NCBI RefSeq assembly: GCF_036669915.1
Contig: NC_089320.1
Location: forward strand, 20,597,982 to 20,661,981
Source of the DNA: Pocillopora verrucosa
Lineage: Eukaryota > Cnidaria > Anthozoa > Scleractinia > Pocilloporidae
DNA: 64,000 nt
Direction: 5' to 3'
Below, piece after piece: positions 34,760-50,500 of this stretch. The stretch's first letter is position 1, and the number at the start of each line of letters is the position of its first letter. A program made the translations under genes and the position numbers. The notes below the pieces were generated by a model that searched no databases, was not told the DNA's origin, and was given only the letters and a program-made list of their open reading frames with translations.

Positions 34760-37700
34760 TCACAAACCTATTGAGAGGCTGTTGGGAACGAACGACGTGG
34801 GTCTTCGTTTCTTAGCTTGCCCACGAGCCACTTGCCGAGCTCGTGACCCAAATCCAAGACACTGTAGAGTTTCTGTGATAAACCGCTGGGCCGGAGAACA
34901 GCAGAGCATGACAAGAAGCTTAGCATCACCACCTGACAGGAGCAAACGAGTATGCGTTAGTAAATGTACGTTAGAAGATACGAGTCCTTAAGGGACTGGA
35001 CCGGGTAAATTGCGACTCTCCACCCCAGGTCCTCGTAAAACTACTAAAGCAGTTATAAAATTGTACCATACATTGCATTCATATCGGGCTCAAGTTTCTT
35101 GAACAAGAAATTCAAGCGAGGAGTCAATGTTCAAAGAAAAAAAAAGATTGCACTGAGTAAAAAGGAGTAAAAACTATACATCTTCATAAATAACGCAGCT
35201 ATCTACTAATGAAGAATAAAATAAAGTTTTCAAAACAAGCCTCTCCGATGGAGAGAAGAAGCTTTATTGGAGGTGCCTGATTACGATAAAGTTCTTTATG
35301 AGATTTTCGACTGTGTTATTAAATTGAATGCTCTTTCTTGGAAAGCTGGTACAAGTACAGATGTTAAGTGGACGTTATGGTCTGTCACACAATTGTGAAA
35401 TTGAGATAAACAGTGTCAGGTGGATAACTATTACTAAGTCCAACATAGCAAAAGCGTACTCACCTATAGTATCCTGTAACATGTGTGTGAGTCTGGTGTT
35501 GCGGTAAGGTATATGTGAACGATGCTCAGACAGCGCCCCTAATACATCAGCCAAGGCACTCAGACTGTTATAACAAACAAGATGAAATATTAAAACGTGA
35601 GTTAACTTTAACATGTTGGATTGTTCATTAATTTATTCTCAGTGTTCTCCCTGAAATGCTCTCCTCAGACTGGGTAGAAATAGTCCCGTCCTTTCGATAA
35701 ATGTTTGGGAGAGTAAAAGGGTTTGATTTCAGGGTTTAGGACGAAAATAATAAAATGGACAGAACTGCGCAAAGGGCGAAGGAGAAAACTCCAAGACAAA
35801 AGAAACCGCAAGCTTGTATTTTATATTCTACCGCTTTGCCATTTCAACAAACTTACATCGTCCAAAAGTGATATCCCACCCGTTTTCATACCCGTGAGGT
35901 GGGAACGCGGACAACTTACACATTTTGGATTACTACTTTCAAACCAAGAACAGGTGACTTGCACAACAACATTTTTATTTAGTACATAAAAAACGCAGAG
36001 TTGAAAACGAAGCGTTTTGATTGGCAACTATGAATTGGCTATTAGGGTCAACAATACCCTAAAATGCAGGTGTCTCAGGGACCGAATGTCAGCGCTATCA
36101 ACTAGCTATAAGTGTGAGTGCCGCCATGTTGATGTCGACGACAATAACCCCGGTGGGGGAGAGTATCAACTCCCCAAAGAACGATTTCGGTAGAGAGAAT
36201 GCAAACGATGCATGTTAACGAATCAGCTAGAGAAGTAGCACAGCCGATGCCTTTGCTCACACAAATCTGTTCGTTCTATTAAATCATAGTGAACTACTGT
36301 TTATTGGTTGTAAATGAGAAACTGTTTTGACTTGGAATTGATGCCCCAGTTACCTTTTGTTTATGTGCGAAGTTTCTCGTAGGGCTGCACCCGTTACCCC
36401 AGACATTCCTGATGCAAATGTAAATTGAAACATAACAAAGTTACAAACGAAAAGAACACAATAACGTCTTGTTGATGTGTTTGTCTTCTTATGATTGAGT
36501 AAATACAATGAAAACATTTCCAACCCTGCTTCTTCCCTCGTCTTACCGACACATTCACTTCCAGCCAAGTCGACGAGCTGAAGCTTGGTTTTCACACTCT
36601 GAGTCTGGCTTCCGTTAGCTGAGGAATTATTGTTCCGGGTTGGAGAAGGGGATCTGGAACGAGCAGCGGCAGCGGTGCCAGGCGCTGGAGACCTGGGGAG
36701 TAAAATTCAATCTAGCCGTGAGCTATGTATGCTATGTATTTTTTTTGGCGAAAAAAAAATTGTACGAAGCAATTTGTGTTTAACTATACGGTCCCAGTTG
36801 GTACAATTTCACACAAGATCCACAACAAAACACACTTAAAATCATTAAAAGATATACACCCAATTGCAATTGCATTGTCTCAGAAAAATTCAAACCGCAG
36901 AAATGCTTTTCTCTTTTCAAAAAAGTTATGGCAATTATGTGTACATTTGTATACGCATGAAATTACCTCGAACGCCTTGCAGAAGCAGCCTTACTTTTCG
37001 GTGCAGGAGACTGGGACCTACTGTTGTTCCCAGCTGATGGCTGGGGCAGAGTTCGCCGTGATCTTGTAGGAGTGCCTGGGGGCGAAGGCGCCGCATCACT
37101 CGATGAGGAGGACGTACTTGGTTTTGTCTGAGTGACTGTGTAAATAGTCAACTGCACTATTAGATGGGAACGGCTGGAATGAGCATGAACCATTGTGGCG
37201 TCCTCGTGTCTCCGTTGCATACCGTAGTAGACAACCGCCATCACTTCCTGTACAGTTCTAACGGGTCTGAGGAAAGAAATTCACACTTAATTGTGAAACC
37301 AGTAACATATGGACCAAAACCCATTCGCAAATGTGTTCGAATCTTAAGGATGTTAACCCTTCCTTACTGGCTACGCATACTTAAGAAAGGAAAAATCAGT
37401 TGGCAATGATCCAAAAAACTTGGTCTTCCAATTTCGTTCCTAGAATAAATTTTGCGAAATGGCGCAGCCACGAGTCATCACTACTATGAAGTTTCGGCCC
37501 TTCCGTCAAGTTTTTATGATCCCAGTCTACTTGTAAGTCCATGTAATTCTGCTGAATTACGAGAAAAAAACAAAGCACGACATTCGTCAGCAATAGTGCT
37601 CTGCATGTTGCAGGTGTGCAAGCACTGTAATTCTCAAATTGTAAACGCATGTATACTAAGCCGTCTTTACCTGGTTACAAGAGATGGAATCTCCGTTGCT

Positions 37701-40700
37701 CCCTCACTACTCGTGACAATATCAAGCTGTTAAAAAAGGAATATAAAAATATAATCGTGCGGAATTCATGAATGTTCGAGGAGATATGTCATGCTACTTT
37801 GAGTTAATTTTCACGACAAGCGAGAAATAACTGACAGTCTTGAAAAATACAGGCTTAATATGTCAAAGATGCACGCACCGCGACGTTCTCTCCTTCATGG
37901 GAGTTATGCAAGGGTGAAAAGAGTACAACTCATGAAAATGGACACGAAACGTAACTGGATTACTCTAGGATAACACATCTTCTGAAGTACATTAATAAAG
38001 TTATCATCATCTCATTTTGAAACCTACCCTGGAAGCACTCTTTCCTGCTAGGAGATCTCGAACTTCATTATTGTAAATCTCACACACAGACATCTCCAAT
38101 GAGAAGCTCTCCTCAGGATTTTCTCGCTCAGAGATGAGTCTAAAAATTTCATAAATTGTAAGAAAAGCTAAATTGTACATTTAGGAAGGTTTCTTCCTTT
38201 AGTGGGAAAGAACCGATACAAATTGACGGCTTCTGCCAACGAATATACCAAAGAATCATTTCGCTCGCCATTAGGAATGCCACTTCTTACTTAAACATTT
38301 CCTTCGCTGATCGTGGAATGATCCCTTCGTCCTTATTCAGCGACTCTGAATCGATCTCCATGTCCAGGTCGTGACTTCCCATCATGGTGTGAGTTTTACC
38401 AGATCCTGTCTGACCATACGCCATGATACACACATTGTACCTTTAGGTATCAAACAGACATGTCATTTGTTTTGTTTATAATGTGTACTTATTGACTGAG
38501 TGGGAGAGTCGGACGGGAAAATATTTTGAATGACTAAGTTTTGAAAATTTCGAAAATGTTGGTTTAACTTTAATAGGACGCGATAGACTGACGTGCATGG
38601 CAAAACCACAAAGAAGAATCGACACTATCCTTTATTTTTTCGAGTCAGAAGAAGGAACTCACCATTATTCGAAAAAACGTGACTTATGTTTTTCATTTCT
38701 GTTCACTACTGTCACTCATTAATTGTAACGACAGCGAAAAAATGTTTTTTATTTATTTATTTTCTTTTTTTGCAACAAAGCCGTACAAGTGCACTTGGGC
38801 CGGACGACTTCTAACGGACCGGTTCACGTCAACCCTACCAACGTCAGCTTTCCAATGGTTTTCTGTGGAATTGCGCGAGTGGGAATGGACGGGTCATATG
38901 ACAGCTGTTATTTAACAGCTAAAACATGTTCCCTGTTATGCAATGGCAAAGGAGATTCACAAAATGCCAGAGCAACTAATAAGGTATTAGGATAAACTAT
39001 CAATGCTGACTTATCATGTCACACAAGGTTATGAACTCACCCGTCCAACAAAGAGGTCAGCAAAGGTTTCACATCATCAAATAGCGACTTCTGGTCAGTG
39101 TCAGGTCCATAAACTCTTTCAAACTCAAACTCCTTCTTCTGCATCTGGCCGCCAACAGGCTTAGCTGGGCGCACAATGAGTTTGTCTTCATCCTGAAGAT
39201 CTACAACTCTTTCAGAAGGAGTTCCTGCCATACCCAGTGACTCCTCGTCACCTGGAGAGTCAAGGCGGCTGATTAAGGGACGCAGTCGACAGTGCACCCT
39301 GATGTTGCCTCGCATTTCCTAAAAATTAAAAATTACGGGAAAAGAAAAACATTTCACTCAATTGACTTCAGCATATGATGAGGAAAGAATCTGAGTAACC
39401 CACAAGGATTTGAACCCCAGTCAGCACCAGTTTTGCAGTCAGGGGCACTGAGAACCAACTGAGCTAAGGTGAACTCTTTGGTGAGCAAAGCCATATACTT
39501 GAATCCCGTGTAACAATTAAGGTTAATTTACGCCCTAACATCAGTATGCATATTCTCCACACTGTTCTCTGTACATTGACTAAGGTGCTGACAAGGGGAA
39601 TTTGTTGGACAATCAACAGCTTATTGAGTTGGACATCATTTGCTTTATTCCTGTGACCTCAATGTGTGATTCAGGGGTGAGATTGTAAGGAGAAATTAGA
39701 TGCTAGTCACTCTTAGGGGTTATAGGGTTAAGGTTATTTGCATGCTGCTAAGATCAGTGATGTTGACCGGAAGCATCCTGTCAAGCATAAAATCCTGGAA
39801 GCAAACACTTTGTCCAAGGTCAGAATGGGGAGGGTGGATTCAGAATGGCCAGCTAAAGTTTCAAGAAAAAAAGCATTGCTTGATACAAGACTGAAACCAG
39901 AGCAACTTTGGTTGGGAAAAGTGTTTGACAAGACACTTCCACATTAATATGTACTGGACACAGTAGTTGCACAATTACCAACCACAAGAGTGTTGTGTAG
40001 TGTCATTCTGCGAGACTTTTCTTGGATGTATCGTTGTCTAAACTCAACCATCTCCATTTCTGTCTTGAGAAGCTTATGTTGAAGGCCTGGATATGAAAGT
40101 TCAAACAAGATCTTTTTATCAAACACAAAAAATTGTGTGAAGGACATGTGAAGGGAGGGCTGAAGGGAAGGGAGAAAATCGAGTTCTCCGCAAAGACCTG
40201 CTGTGCATGTCTTGATACACAGAAAAAAAACCTCAGAACTTTTAAGAGTCTGAGAAAACTAACATCTACACAAGCTACAAATAGTAGTTAAGAGTACACT
40301 GTACCTTCCATATTGGACATTTTCTTGGAGCCAAACTGATCAGTGAGTTTTGCAGTCTTGTCCATTTCTTGTGAGAGTAATTCTGGAAGACTCTTAACTT
40401 TCTTTTTCAGGTCATGAAGCTCCAACTTAACTTCCTAAAATGAATGAAAATAAACTTTAAAATAATCCTTGAAAAGTCCAGTTGGAAAGATAGGGTCATT
40501 TTGACTGTGACATTTCTTTACTGCACATTGCCCTCTTCCCAGGAGTGTGAAATGGTACCAGCCAGCTGTTTGAGAAACATGACAAAACCCTAAAATGAGG
40601 GCTGGAGATGGGGGAGGGAAGGAAAGCAGGTTACCTGCCCACAACTGACAAGCATCCAAACTCACAGGAGAAACAATTTTGACCTTTTAACCCTTTAACT

Positions 40701-42708
40701 CCCAGATCAATTTGTAATTCTCCTTACTGTCAACCATACAATTCTTATAATGTTAGTTCAGATAATTTAGTATTGGATCAACTAATTATCCCCAAATTAA
40801 TATATTTCTTTATTCTAATCACTTGTCTGCTTGATATTGTATGGATATTGAAAGGAGAAATTCTCTCCTAGTCACTCATGAGAGTTAAAGGGTTAACTTC
40901 CAAGATCTCATTATCAATTCTCCTTACTATCTACAATACAGTTCTTAAAATATTAGTCTCAAGAATTTGGTGTTGTATTACCTAATTGTTCCTTTAATTA
41001 ATAACATTTTTTTATTCTTCTCAACTATTTCATTGTTATTGTGATGATACTGTAAGAGGAAATTCTGTGTCGGTCACTGATGGGAGTTGAAAGGGTTAGA
41101 TAGTTAAGTTTCTTCATGCTACAGAAGGTGGAATAAGCTCTGGCAGGATGGGCCATGACCATCAAGCTGCAGTGTTCAAGCTACAATAATGCATGACTAA
41201 TCTAAAACTGTAGTTTGCTAGTTTGAATGCATGTGTCCATTGACATTTAATGTTTATCTAGTACACAGTCATAATAATCTAATACCTGTAGTTTATCATT
41301 GGAGATTCTGAGTGTCTGCAAAGAATTCTTCCTAAAACTTTTCTCCTCATCAAACAAGCGCCTAAAATGAGTGGACTCATGTCGGCAAGAACGTACTGAC
41401 CCTTGACACTCAAGAAAAACAAATGATTATACACAAATATGCACAAAAAAGAAATGCCTGGTATATAATGTGGGAGAGAAAAGGTGGCCATTCAAATGTG
41501 TTTTATTGATTACTATAGAAGAAAAATGAATGGCTATCATATACTAGTACATACTAAAACAGTGGATAGCCTTGAAGGTGTGCTCTGATTGGCTACTCAA
41601 ACTTAGAATATCCTATACTACACACCTCTGAGTAACTTGCACTCAAAACCATTGTAATTGTTGCAAGTAAAAATGAGTTAAATCATCTTCTTGGTGTCAT
41701 ATTATCTTACCCCTTTTAATAAGTATAAACTAAAGCAGTTCTTCACCTCAGTGGCAGTGGCTTGTCGTGGATATTTACCCTGTCACTTAGCAGCTCAGTC
41801 AATATCCACCACTAGCCACTACCACTTCTGTGAATTGTTGTTAACCATGAGCAAGGACAAGTGAAATAATTGCTACTGAGCATTATCAAAGTACATACAT
41901 GTACTCTCGTGAACTAAGATGAATGGTTAATAAGGTAAAAAGAGTTGATCTATACATAAAGTGCAAAATATGGAAGTAATGAAAGAATGAGTGTCTTCTT
42001 GACTTGACTAGTAACTGAATACATGAGTGTGGGTCCGAAGGGCTTAATGGCTAGGTTTCAGATTAAGGCAACATAGCTTACATGGTGTGTTATCAGTTAC
42101 TCCAATTCTATAATTTAAATCTCTTTATTGGCAGCCTCCAAAAGAACTCACACAAGACAGCATCTTTTCAAAATGCAAATTCGATTAATCATCAACATTT
42201 GTGTCACATAAAGGCCAATATCACATGTTCAGTCTTTTGCCCGAGAACACTTCTTAATTCCCTTTTCAAAACCATCAATTGTCTTTTTCGTTTTTCGACA
42301 AAAGATATGCATTGTTGCTGTTGAGGTAATATCATGAATGATTTAAATAATTCATGCATCATTAGTTTAATAGCTTGTTAAATTAAACGTTTGATCTTTG
42401 ATTGTATGCATGTACAAAAGTCTATGTGTCTGCCTCTACCAATTAAACGATCAGTAATCTTACTGCATATAATTTACCTGTGCTAGTTTAAGATAAAGCA
42501 TGGCATTTTCGGTCTCAAGGGCAACAATTCGCTCCTCTCGTGCCTGTAAACATGGTTTCAATTTAGCATAGTTATAACAAACGATAGAATAAAGCAAGTT
42601 GTGCAGATTGTGTGGGCTCGTGTATGAAGTGGAAGCGTTTTTTACCCTCAACAAATTTTCCAACTTCTGCACACGATCCTTCAGCTGTTGATCCGTTAGC
42701 TCAGGCAT
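34760..42708 (-). CDS. KIF25: Kinesin-like protein KIF25 (kinesin-14 motor)
   Basis: A C-terminal microtubule motor; KIF25 is linked to centrosome positioning in mammals. Exons, leftward: 42708-42646, 42543-42478, 41361-41286, 40434-40305, 40086-39983, 39318-39041, 38440-38291, 38139-38028, 37726-37671, 37266-36967, 36692-36547, 36408-36354, 35564-35464 and 34932-34760. The N-terminus is coiled coil ([22 protein letters not shown]). The motor opens with [13 protein letters not shown]. The P-loop [11 protein letters not shown] is in exon 7, SSRSH (switch I) in exon 10, DLAGSE (switch II) in exon 11, and [15 protein letters not shown] in exon 13. The end, GDAKLLV followed by [10 protein letters not shown], is characteristic of KIF25. 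A Ser/Pro/Arg-rich insert of about 90 residues separates the switches. All catalytic motifs are intact. The exon 2-3 junction is out of phase by 3n+2, so one small exon between 41362 and 42477 is probably missing from my model. Exon 5 uses a weak donor (GTTGGT). The predicted length is about 600 residues. Confidence 0.9.
39398..39470 (-). repeat. tRNA-like relic (Cys-type) in a KIF25 intron
   Basis: On the minus strand TTAGCTCAGTTGGTTCTCAG (A-box) and GGGTTCAAATCC (B-box) flank a CTGCAAAAC anticodon-like loop. The arms are imperfect and the acceptor ends do not pair, so it is a tRNA-derived repeat rather than a working tRNA gene. Confidence 0.55.
39533..39728. mobile_element. MITE-like element, family M2, second copy
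   Basis: Matches 9177-9372 in word order, from CATCAGTATGCATATTCTCC to CACTCTTAGGGG. It is non-coding and lies within a KIF25 intron. Confidence 0.6.
40687..41098. mobile_element. Two adjacent family M1 MITEs
   Basis: Copy one spans 40687-40896 with near-perfect inverted ends (TTAACCCTTTAACTCCC and GAGTTAAAGGGTTAA). Copy two (40893-41098) shares the TTAA with it and has a decayed right end (GAGTTGAAAGGGTTAG). Internal words are conserved between the two. Both lie within a KIF25 intron. Confidence 0.7.
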
Positions 42709-42979
42709 TTTATTTCCACGGAAGTTGTTCCCCTTCAGCGTTGGTTCAAAGCGAATCACATTTTTGCCGCTAAGACACCCAAACGAGCGCGTCCAATGCA
42801 CTGTGACAACCAGAAAATTTATCAAATTTCATTGTTTGCTTGTTGACGCTCCCGCGTTCTGTTCCACCAGCTGTTTATTTATGAGACCTTTTGTTATCGT
42901 GTAACTGTAATGAGGTGTTTCAAAAACAACAGTGGTGCTCGAACTTTGACATTTGGTAGAAGTCCCCAAAATATAGAAA
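42709..42979. promoter_or_regulatory. Divergent promoter region between KIF25 and LANCL3
   Basis: The two start codons face away from each other and are separated by only 271 bases, so both 5' UTRs and core promoters must lie here or overlap the first exons. No TATA box is placed correctly for either gene. The middle of the interval is somewhat GC-richer (CGCTCCCGCGTTC near 42846-42858). Confidence 0.65.
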
Positions 42980-45992
<3,013 letters not shown>

Positions 45993-47517
45993 TGATTGAC
46001 TATTTGAAATACATTGTCTTATATAAGGCTTGAGGGGCCTTAGAGATTTCCAGTTAAATGACAAATGATAATAAGGAAAGAGAGATTTTCCGAGCTGCAG
46101 TATAGTTTGAGCACAGAAATTTGCAAATCTGACTCGTTTTTAGAAACCTACTCAAGCAGCAGTTTTACTTTGGTTTTGTTCTTGGATCTAAAGCGGCAAG
46201 GAAATGGTTTAAAAATATTGTAAAATTTAAAATTTAGAAAGTTGTGATCGGGTTGCTTAAAATAGACCTTATCCATGAATTTCTTCAGAGTCCAAATCAT
46301 GTGCGCTTGAGATCAGCAAATGAATTTTTCGTGGATCCCTCTTTCCACTTGCCAGTCATAGCCTGTTTACGTAGAACACAACGAAAACAGTTACACCCAC
46401 CTCTAGGCAGAGAACCTGTCTCTCCCTCCGCTGTGGATCATCTTAGCTTTGCGCACTCAAAGATATAGAATATCATCTAAAGAAATCGACAAATAAGCAA
46501 ATAGATAGATATAAAAAGATGAGTAAAAACGCGTGCCACGCTAGGTGGTCTGCCGCTACCGCTTTGCTTCAAAGTGAGATTCGGAAGTCGTGAACACAAT
46601 AAAGTCACTGCAAAGATACATCAAAATGAGAGGAGTTATTGGCGATGTTGACCTGAACAATTAGCTCGTTCACTTGGCTCAGATTATTTGTGGGAGTTCT
46701 TAACTGCAAAGTACGCGAAAATACCATAACTGTGACACGTTTTCAGTAATTGGAAAACCGCCGAACGCGTGCAAACTTTTACGGTTTATCCGGCACCCTG
46801 CTTAAACTTGCGTCAGCGTTATAAACCACTTTCTGCTAGAAACGAAGTAAATCTGCTACTTGCGTTTTAATCATTTGATCAATCATCACGGTCTGAAGAT
46901 GTTTGCTTTTGTATTTCTAAGTGGTTGATATGGTGTAGAACGAGAAGAGGTTGATTAACTTAAGCGAAGTATAGTGTAGTTCCAGCATTGTGCGTTTCCA
47001 TTAATCACCTGAAATCTCTACACTACAGCGAATAGCCAGAAGCACTGTCATAGACTGCAGAGCACGCACCATGAATAGAAAAATCGTTTATCTATACACG
47101 GTACCGAGGCGAACACGTAGGGAACACAAATTGCTAAAAATAGTATTCTGGCCATTAAACCGTCTCAGACCTTGGCCATGAAATCAGCATGTTCCTGTTG
47201 TGCTGAGTAGGATTGCTGGCACGCGATGATTGCGTGACCAACCTGCTGTGCATCTGAGGACAGTTACGTAGAGTAAAGCCGAACTTAGAAGCTGCTGTTG
47301 TTCCAGCTTATAAAAGCCACGAGAAGGAGGATTTCATGCTATCTTTAACTCAATTTTTATCATAAAATAGAACGTATTTGCTATCTGAAACTGATGAGAC
47401 GTCTTCCGTGCCAACGGAAAATCGTTAGGTTATTCCCTAGTTCCTCCCTCCTCCTCCCCCACAGGGGAATTTGCTCGTTTGTAATTGACTGTCCGTGATA
47501 TTCGTTTCAAAAGCAAA
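45993..47517. other. Intergenic stretch between LANCL3 and the PTB adaptor
   Basis: Holds the LANCL3 3' flank, with a possible AATAAA near 46598, and the promoter side of the PTB-adaptor gene. No further gene recognised. Confidence 0.5.
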
Positions 47518-50500
47518 ATGAACTCTCTAAAGACCGTTGCCGCGAAGGTAAAGCATAGCCCTCAAGTTATAAGAAAAACGTTTTCTGGCGCAGGTTCGCC
47601 GAGTCCGTACGCGAAGGTAACAGAGGGGGAGAAAAGCAAAGGTAGGAGATATGTTTGAAGATCGAGTTAAGGTTTAGTCTGGAGAGAAATATTTAATTCA
47701 GGATTGCCTTAAAGCGAATGTTCGTTTCTTTGTTTTCAACGATCACACTACATAAAACAAGCTCATTCTTTTTTTAAGGATAGGGAAAAAAAGATGCCCT
47801 AAGGTGAAAGGAAAGTATGATTCGAAAAGCGATAGGAACATCACCAAAATTTAGCGATATAAATCGGCATATGTTAATTTGAGGTTTACGTTTGGAGACA
47901 CGTACTGATCGGTCGCATGTGTGAACTTAAGCGTTCGTGCGGGAAGAAATTGATTAAGATAGCCTGTAGAAGATATTTTATAATTTGAATGAAATTTTGA
48001 AATTTCTTCTCTTTCGAGAGAGACGCATAGCATTCTTTTTTTGGCTAATTCAAAGCGCCTCTGCTTCGCTTGTGCCTATAGCTGCGCCGCTGAATTGCTT
48101 ATCGGCGGAAATATTTTGACAATGCAAGCGATGTAGCGAAAAGAAAAATTTGAATACGAGTCAGAACGATAAAAACCAGGATATGAATAAATTGGGCTGA
48201 GTACTTATTCCAAGTCAGGTCGGGACAATTTGATTTGATTTTTTTCTCGGAATAAGTCTGTAATGACTTTAAAGTTTTTACTTTTAATGCTCTAATGGTT
48301 TGTTTATTATATTCGGTATCGTGACGTGTTATATATTTAAGTATGGAAAATTTGAAACCACTTCTTCGGATTGAAAAATTGTAATGGTCATCATGAAATC
48401 TCTTTAATTATATTTCTAATTGCACATTCGATTCACAAGCGTCACTTCGATGTGACTTGTTCGCTGAAGCATGTACGTCATCGAACCTTCTTGCATTCGT
48501 TTGAAAACTTAAATTAAAGATAACGTGTTTATTAGTTCATTTTCAGTGGTCATGTACAATTGTCACACCAGAGCGATTTCAATTACACCAATTTTTCGCG
48601 CAATTTTCTAGACAACTCCGGTGAAATAAAAGCGAAAAATAGAATGGATTATATTTTTACTACCAACGGAAAGTACGTCTTGAACCAATGTTCTTCTTGG
48701 ATACGACGACAGTCTTGACATTTTTTTGATCTGTCCTTTTAATTTTTATGCTGTTTTTTCCCACTTTGTTTTGTTGTGTTTTGTTTTGTTTAATCGTGTT
48801 TTGTTTTGTTTTGTTCTGTTTGTATTTTGGTTTATAACATCTACAAGAGGAATATTTGTTCTTTGGAAGGTTCCTTGCTTGATATTATCCCAGAAAACAG
48901 GACAAAACGAAATTAGGTCGTGGGCATCAATGTCGCGTCCAAAAACCGAGTTTTACTCACTCTGTCAAATTTCAAGAGTTCAGAATCTATAACACACCGA
49001 TTAACCAAGGTTACAAGGCTGTTTCTGCAATGCCAAGATCGCAGTAATACGCATAAACCTTCGCATAAGCACTCAACACTTACATTGAATACAGCCATCC
49101 ATATTGTCCACTGTTCACACGGGACGAAACATGAAGGTTTAATATTCTTCGAAAGAAAGCTTTCTTCCAACCTAGATCAATCATCAGATACGTTTTAGCT
49201 AGGATGGAAAATGTAGCTTAAAATGGTTATTCACGAATTGATTTTAACGCATCATCGCTTGTTTTGGTATTTTTTCGATCTTTTCTCACCTACGTAAACT
49301 ATGACGGTGTATTCTGGCGTATATATTGTTGTATTAGTAGCGCTAGGAGCGTTCAACATCAGCTTCATTATTAGTTATAGTACATATCACGCTAGTGAAG
49401 GGTGCTTTTTGCGCGCATTGATTGGCCCGTTCGAAAGTGATTTTCAAATAGTGTCCACCTCAAGGCAGAGACAAAATGGCGCCCCAAAAATTTTAAAATC
49501 TCCGACCATTGTATATATCGACAAAAATGACTGAACGAGTTTTTTGGTTCTTTTGTGATAAATTCTCAATGAACTACTCAGTTCCGGTAAAAGTGTTGGA
49601 TATCTACCTCCCCTTCCGTGAATTATTGTTCACCATTGCCTGAGTGAATTATGTATTAGGGCTAAGAACTACAAGTGTCGGTTAGCGCAGATATGAAGAA
49701 ATTCCAAATGTAAAGATACAGTGAAGCTAAAATTTGCATAATTTTTGTGTGCACGAGTTTGTTTGGTTTTGTCTCCACTTGAGTTGCTCCTGACGTTTTT
49801 GTTTGTTTGTTGGTTTTTTCTTCTTTTTCTTTTAATTTAATTTAATTTAACAAAGAAATGATTCTCGCAAGTGGGCCGAAATTATGGCAATTGCAGAAAA
49901 TGAAGCCTGAAAAAATTCAGCCCTCGACGGGATTCGAATTCTTGCCTCCCAGATGATATTTGGGCTCATATTTTTGTCTGCGTGATGTTTGTCTTTCCTT
50001 ACAAACTATATTTGATTTAAGGTCTTGATTTCCTTTTTTTAAGCAGTTTCTGCTTCTCCCACGTGACACGAAATCTCAGGATGCTTTTCAATCCCAATAA
50101 AAACTTATCGCATTTACTGGTTACTTAACAGGTAAACATCAAGAAGACTGGCTTCATGCTGAAGATTCTTTGAAAGAAGGAATTTACTTCTATGTCAAGG
50201 TATTGATACAAACTTATAGTCAGTCACCCACTCTGCTGAGGACAATTTCTTTGTGACACATTTCAGCTAATTTCCCAATGTTACGTTTGCAGATACTTGG
50301 ATCTTGTCCTGTGTTTCAAGCCCAAGGATCAGGCTGCACTGATGAAGCTGTGCAGAGTATTGTCGCAAACACGAAGAAGGTAGGCTTAAATCAAATTAAA
50401 ACAAATAACCTTGTGTGCTAGCAGAATCAAGGCCAATCAAAACACACCCACACGAGCCTGAGGTTTTCGATTGGTGCGATTTGTTGTCACACTTTGGTAA

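Noticed and set aside
48726..48992. Plus-strand frame rich in Phe, Leu and Val
   Set aside because: Driven by the TTTTG-rich low-complexity tract; it lies in an intron of the PTB-adaptor gene.
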